Under the pieces are notes generated by a model. The model saw only the letters and a list, made by a program, of their open reading frames with translations. It was not told the DNA's origin and did not search any database. This document shows positions 24,300 to 24,481 of a stretch of DNA of 24,481 nt, piece by piece. A program made the position numbers and the translations under genes. The stretch comes from Betaproteobacteria bacterium SG8_40. GTDB lineage: Bacteria; Pseudomonadota; Gammaproteobacteria; Burkholderiales; Eutrophovitaceae. Every line of letters begins with the position of its first letter. The first letter of the stretch is position 1. The stretch spans positions 1-24,481 of the forward strand of contig LJTS01000002.1 of the NCBI GenBank assembly GCA_001304425.1, read 5' to 3'.

Positions 24300-24481
24300 T
24301 CACTTCAGGTCGCGAGCAACTCTCAATCCGACCTGATAGTTGCGGAAATCTTCCGCTTCGGCATAGCGATAAGCCGAACGGGCCGTTGACGCACCGTCGA
24401 CCCAGGCACCACCGCGCACCAGGCGCGCCTCACACGCCCCCTGGTGCATACGCACCGAGCCGTCTGTCGGCGCTCCGGCAT
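24300..24481 (-). CDS. Formylglycine-generating-enzyme-like (FGE-sulfatase domain) protein, C-terminal fragment
   Basis: The last 182 bases on the minus strand read 60 codons ending in TGA at 24300-24302, with the N-terminal part outside the window. The peptide ends with the hallmark FGE/SUMF1 C-terminus: RLVRGGAWVDGASTARSAYR, then FRNYQVGLRVARDLK. The RGGxW block, a paired Arg-Ser-AYR and a final GhRVAR strand define the domain end. Members are true formylglycine-generating enzymes, ergothioneine-type oxygenases or, most often in bacteria, non-catalytic C-type-lectin-fold domains on kinases and other proteins. The catalytic region is not visible, so the function stays open. It is convergent with the racemase-like gene. 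Confidence 0.8.
   Translation of the reverse strand, partial: AGAPTDGSVRMHQGACEARLVRGGAWVDGASTARSAYRYAEAEDFRNYQVGLRVARDLK

Overview
The window looks like a stretch of a Gram-negative, probably proteobacterial, chromosome. It is moderately GC-rich, with Sec, Tat and lipoprotein signals, a TRAP transporter, a periplasmic Sel1 protein and a periplasmic-type ABC binding protein. I see no rRNA, tRNA, transposase, phage gene or CRISPR array. The content is mainly uptake and catabolism of organic acids plus one large sensor kinase.

Left part (1-7440). On the minus strand lies a very large cytosolic sensor histidine kinase that runs off the left edge. It has one N-terminal GAF domain, six tandem GAF units repeated at exactly 513 bp, an eighth GAF domain, then the HisKA phosphoacceptor domain. 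The reading frame breaks inside the eighth GAF domain near position 401, where about 25-30 residues appear to be missing. Next come a DUF3237 exported protein with a clear terminator (minus), a divergent Tat-exported amidohydrolase (plus), and a peroxiredoxin-like protein (minus) preceded by what looks like the 5'-truncated remnant of a DUF1330-like gene.

Middle (7800-10500). A tiny 44-residue ORF overlaps an FAD monooxygenase gene by ATGA (plus). It is followed, convergently, by an orphan branched-chain-amino-acid-type ABC substrate-binding protein (minus).

TRAP region (10489-16723), all minus strand in the order dctP3, dctP2, dctP1, dctQ, dctM. One dctQM membrane module is preceded by three paralogous TakP/DctP-type binding proteins, each with a lipobox cysteine at residue 23. 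Stem-loops lie upstream of dctP3, after dctP2, between dctP2 and dctP1, between dctP1 and dctQ, and after dctM.

Upstream of that, still minus (16842-21786): an EHN-type epoxide hydrolase, a small HExxH protein (DUF6647-like), a five-repeat Sel1 protein, an alpha/beta hydrolase with every active-site residue of fluoroacetate dehalogenase, and a class I/II aminotransferase. Divergent on plus are a PanE-family ketoacid reductase and a close mandelate racemase homologue whose second catalytic lysine (Lys166 in mandelate racemase) is replaced by arginine. The right edge cuts the C-terminus of a formylglycine-generating-enzyme-like protein (minus).

Working together (inference): carboxylates or keto/hydroxy acids enter through the TRAP system. 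They could be processed by the haloacid dehalogenase, the enolase-superfamily enzyme, the PanE-like reductase and the aminotransferase. The most interesting points are the defluorinase-like active site, the triplicated lipoprotein TRAP receptors, the natural Lys-to-Arg racemase variant and the exact-period GAF array.
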